A stretch of DNA of 7,750 nt from Oscillospiraceae bacterium (GTDB taxonomy: Bacteria; Bacillota; Clostridia; Oscillospirales; Oscillospiraceae), in the NCBI GenBank assembly GCA_017558545.1, contig JAFYUG010000016.1, positions 1 through 7,750 on the forward strand. Reading direction: 5' to 3'. The notes below the pieces were generated by a model. That model did no database searches. It saw only the letters and a program-made list of their open reading frames with translations, and was not told the DNA's origin. Made by a program: the position numbers and the translations under genes. Of the stretch, positions 6,086 through 7,750 are shown in pieces; the first letter of the stretch is position 1; each line of letters opens with the position of its first letter.

Positions 6086-7591
6086 TTAGCCCTGAGCGGT
6101 CATGCGTCTGCGGCTTACGAGAACAACAACAGCGCAGATTGCCATGGCAGCGCCGAGGAAGTAGAAGATGGTGGTGCCGACACCGCCGGTCTCGGGGAGG
6201 ATGGTCCCGGTCTTGTTGACTACGTCAGTGGTGAGGGAGCCAGCGCCTGCGTCTGCAGTAAAGGTGATTTCGCCGGTAGTGACGTTGCCGGAAAGAGAAT
6301 TGAGAACTTCAAGTCTGGCCTGAGTTTCCCACAGAACATCATGATCAGCGGTAACGGTGAAGTAGATGGGCTCAACCTTGTTGTAGCCATCGGGAGCCTT
6401 ATCTTCGGTGAGTCTGTATTCGCCGTCATCAATACCCTCGAAGGTAAATACGGTTTCAGCAGTGGTGGCAATGGTCTTGAGATCAAGCCAAGCGCCCTTT
6501 ACGCCATTGTATTCCTCAGCACCCTCGGAATCTGCAATGAACTTTGCAAGAGTGAAGGTAGCGCCGCCCAGAGGATCATTGTCCTTGTCAACCTTGTTTA
6601 CCTCTACCTTGTAGGTGAAGGCAATAACGAAATCTTTGGGAGTATATGCAGGAACAGTGGGCTCATTGTAGTTTCTGAATTCACCGAAAACTTCGTTGAC
6701 GTTACCCTGGTTGCCAAGGATAGCATCTTTGGTAAGCTCAGAGGTGTACTCAACGGTAATCTTGGAACCAACCTTAACGCTATCGATAAGGGTCAGATCT
6801 TCGAAAACAACATCAAAAGTATGACCGTCAGCTGCGGGATAAACGACATCGTATCCGGAGGTGAGTTCAACGCCATCAACATAGACAACAGCATCGTTAT
6901 TGAACTCGAGGCCCTTTTCCTCGGTATCATGGAAGGTGAAGGGGTAAGCAACGTTATTATCCTTGAATGCCTGGAAAGCAGAGGGAACAGTCATGCTGAG
7001 CTGGAAGGGGATATCATCGCCGATGTCGTGGTCAGCGCTGTCGTGCCACTGAATTTCAAGCTCTTCGAAGTTAGAATCGTTGATATCGTCAATTTTCTTC
7101 TCTACCTTGGGGCCGGAGGTGTGCTTGGAGTTAATAGCAACATCATCCAGAACCTCGATGATGAATGCGGATGCGGTTTCAGTTTCGGGGAGGTCGGTGG
7201 AAACATCGATAATCAGGTAGTAGCCTGCGGGAGCGCCGGTGTAGGTGTGGTTATTGCCATCGTTGAGAACTGCATAGGGATCACCGGTCTTGACAGCAGA
7301 GAAATATTCAGCAGCCTCAGCGCCGGTCATAGCAGCGATCTCTGCGAGATCTGCTTCGGCAACTGCTTCACCTTCGGTGCCATAGTTCTGGCCGTACTTA
7401 ACTTCGCCGAGGGTTTCCTTGCCATCGATAACGGACATGGTGCCGGTATAAATCTGATATACGTTATAGGTATGGCCGGCAACACCGGAGCCATCTGCGG
7501 AGGGAGCCATGGAAATGTCGTAAGCAGAAGCGCTTACTGCCAGGCCGAGGAGCATAACCAGAGCCAGAGCAATGCAAATGATTTTTTTCAT
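6086..7591 (-). CDS. Major pilin shaft subunit, FimA/SpaA type, LPETG-anchored
   Basis: Polymerised surface pilin of 501 residues. Sec signal peptide 1-23 (MKKIICIALALVM...ASA, cut before YDIS). N-terminal pilin domain about 25-155 (GHTYNVYQIYTG, APAGYYLIIDV). The second domain, about 160-320, is of the fimbrial isopeptide D2 type (PKVEKKI, DIGDDIPFQLSMTVP, FHDTEEKGLEF, FRNYNEP). A Cna-B-like domain, about 325-435 (VNKVDKDNDPLGGATFTL), carries the E-box YRLTEDKAPDGY with Glu396. Lys333 and Asn431 are plausible bond partners. LPETG at 465-469 is followed by a membrane segment (about 472-492) and RRR. The polymerisation lysine is not certain; Lys156 or Lys162 just before D2 are candidates. The start at 7591 is chosen over an in-frame ATG at 7654, because AAAGGA lies 9 nt upstream and a normal signal peptide begins there. 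The upstream choice would add 21 residues. Confidence 0.93.
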   Translation of the reverse strand: MKKIICIALALVMLLGLAVSASAYDISMAPSADGSGVAGHTYNVYQIYTGTMSVIDGKETLGEVKYGQNYGTEGEAVAEADLAEIAAMTGAEAAEYFSAVKTGDPYAVLNDGNNHTYTGAPAGYYLIIDVSTDLPETETASAFIIEVLDDVAINSKHTSGPKVEKKIDDINDSNFEELEIQWHDSADHDIGDDIPFQLSMTVPSAFQAFKDNNVAYPFTFHDTEEKGLEFNNDAVVYVDGVELTSGYDVVYPAADGHTFDVVFEDLTLIDSVKVGSKITVEYTSELTKDAILGNQGNVNEVFGEFRNYNEPTVPAYTPKDFVIAFTYKVEVNKVDKDNDPLGGATFTLAKFIADSEGAEEYNGVKGAWLDLKTIATTAETVFTFEGIDDGEYRLTEDKAPDGYNKVEPIYFTVTADHDVLWETQARLEVLNSLSGNVTTGEITFTADAGAGSLTTDVVNKTGTILPETGGVGTTIFYFLGAAMAICAVVVLVSRRRMTAQG

Positions 7592-7653
7592 AATGATTTT
7601 TCCTTTCCGTATTCTAAATTTTTTAATTTGATTTTGAATTGGTTTTCCACACA
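7592..7653 (-). other. AT-rich spacer between the upstream wall-protein gene and the major pilin
   Basis: 62 bp of A/T-rich sequence serve as the leader of the pilin gene. Read on the minus strand it is A-rich and mostly unstructured, ending in the pilin ribosome site. A TAGAAT hexamer is present but has no credible -35 box and would leave an implausibly short leader, so no promoter is called here. Confidence 0.5.
7601..7606 (-). promoter_or_regulatory. Ribosome binding site that decides the major pilin start
   Basis: The minus strand reads GGAAAGGA, with AGGA ending 9 nt before the ATG at 7591. The alternative ATG at 7654 has its nearest purine-rich site (AGAAAGGAGG) 16 nt away, which is too far for efficient initiation. 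Confidence 0.7.
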
Positions 7654-7666
7654 TCAGGAAGATGTG
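7650..7666 (-). promoter_or_regulatory. Small hairpin over the upstream gene's stop codon
   Basis: On the minus strand CACATC (7666-7661) and GATGTG (7655-7650) pair perfectly around TTCCT. The stem contains most of the upstream gene's TGA stop (7656-7654) and the alternative pilin ATG (7654-7652). It follows AGAAAGGAGG (7680-7671) by 4 nt. A stem of only 6 bp is modest; a role in blocking the alternative start is inference. Confidence 0.45.
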
Positions 7667-7750
7667 AAATCCTCCTTTCTGTAGGGTCTGAAATTATACA
7701 AGAGGAGTATTGCTGCGCCTGCGCATAGCGCCAGCCCTCCAATGGTATAC
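7654..7750 (-). CDS. 3' end of a wall-anchored surface protein, probably the pilus tip subunit (partial)
   Basis: Only the last 31 codons and a TGA stop are in the window; the gene enters from the right edge. The visible peptide is a short hydrophobic membrane segment (YTIGGLALCAGAAILLLY) followed by a basic, charged tail (NFRPYRKEDFTSS). This is the form of the C-terminal end of a sortase sorting signal, with the LPXTG-like motif expected just outside the window. Its place directly before the major pilin gene, on the same strand and in a pilus operon, suggests a tip pilin or adhesin. An unrelated membrane protein with a short C-terminal tail cannot be excluded. The codons for RKED also spell a near-perfect Shine-Dalgarno sequence (7680-7671). 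Confidence 0.75.
   Translation of the reverse strand, partial: YTIGGLALCAGAAILLLYNFRPYRKEDFTSS
7693..7698 (-). promoter_or_regulatory. Isolated TATAAT -10 match upstream of the major pilin (weak)
   Basis: A perfect TATAAT lies on the minus strand inside the 3' end of the upstream gene, about 100 bp before the major pilin start. No TTGACA-like box is found 16-18 bp upstream, and the TG before it is one base off the extended -10 spacing. It could give extra major pilin mRNA, but a Tyr-Asn codon pair explains it as well. Confidence 0.2.

Noticed and set aside
7592..7654. Major pilin starting at the upstream ATG (21 extra residues)
   Set aside because: The spacing to the upstream ribosome site is 16 nt, while a well-placed AAAGGA precedes the ATG at 7591, where a normal signal peptide begins. 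Kept only as a minor alternative.
6341..7684. Plus-strand open frame of 447 codons opposite the major pilin
   Set aside because: Antisense shadow of the pilin; no ribosome site and no domain seen.

Overview
The window is a stretch of bacterial chromosome in which every supported gene lies on the minus strand, so transcription runs from high to low coordinates. The genes point to a low-to-medium-GC Firmicute of the class Clostridia: LPXTG-type sorting signals, sortases, AGGAGG-type ribosome sites and a CBM41 type I pullulanase lipoprotein. The intergenic repeat at 3374-3507 resembles, from memory, dispersed repeats of gut Oscillospirales/Ruminococcaceae. That assignment is inference; no rRNA or species marker is present.

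Region A (about 3539-7750) is a sortase-assembled pilus operon. In order of transcription it holds: the last 31 codons of a wall-anchored protein (probably the tip pilin or adhesin, mostly outside the window); a FimA/SpaA-type major pilin with an LPETG signal; a class C pilin-polymerising sortase; a small ancillary or basal pilin with one Cna-B domain, an eight-proline stalk and an IPQTG signal; and a second, structurally different sortase whose start overlaps the ancillary pilin gene by 11 bp. A rho-independent terminator follows at 3506-3538. A strong hairpin without a U-tract sits between the major pilin and the class C sortase and may set the ratio of shaft subunit to enzyme. The simplest model is that the class C sortase links LPETG pilins into a shaft through isopeptide bonds, and the basal pilin plus the second sortase ends the polymer and attaches it to the wall.

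Region B (3267-3505) is a short intergenic gap with a composite, hairpin-rich repeat and a weak candidate promoter.

Region C (1-3266) is an alpha-glucan operon: malQ (4-alpha-glucanotransferase, GTG start), then 13 bp later a type I pullulanase lipoprotein that runs off the left edge just after its catalytic nucleophile. The pullulanase would debranch starch, pullulan or glycogen outside the cell, and MalQ would rearrange imported maltodextrins in the cytosol.

I see no CRISPR array, tRNA, rRNA, transposase or phage gene, and no gene-free stretch longer than 300 bp. The region is well organised but belongs to known types (clostridial pilus locus; malQ-pulA). I do not see a clearly new system. 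The least explained features are the hairpin at 5998-6037, the two-sortase arrangement, and the junction upstream of the major pilin.
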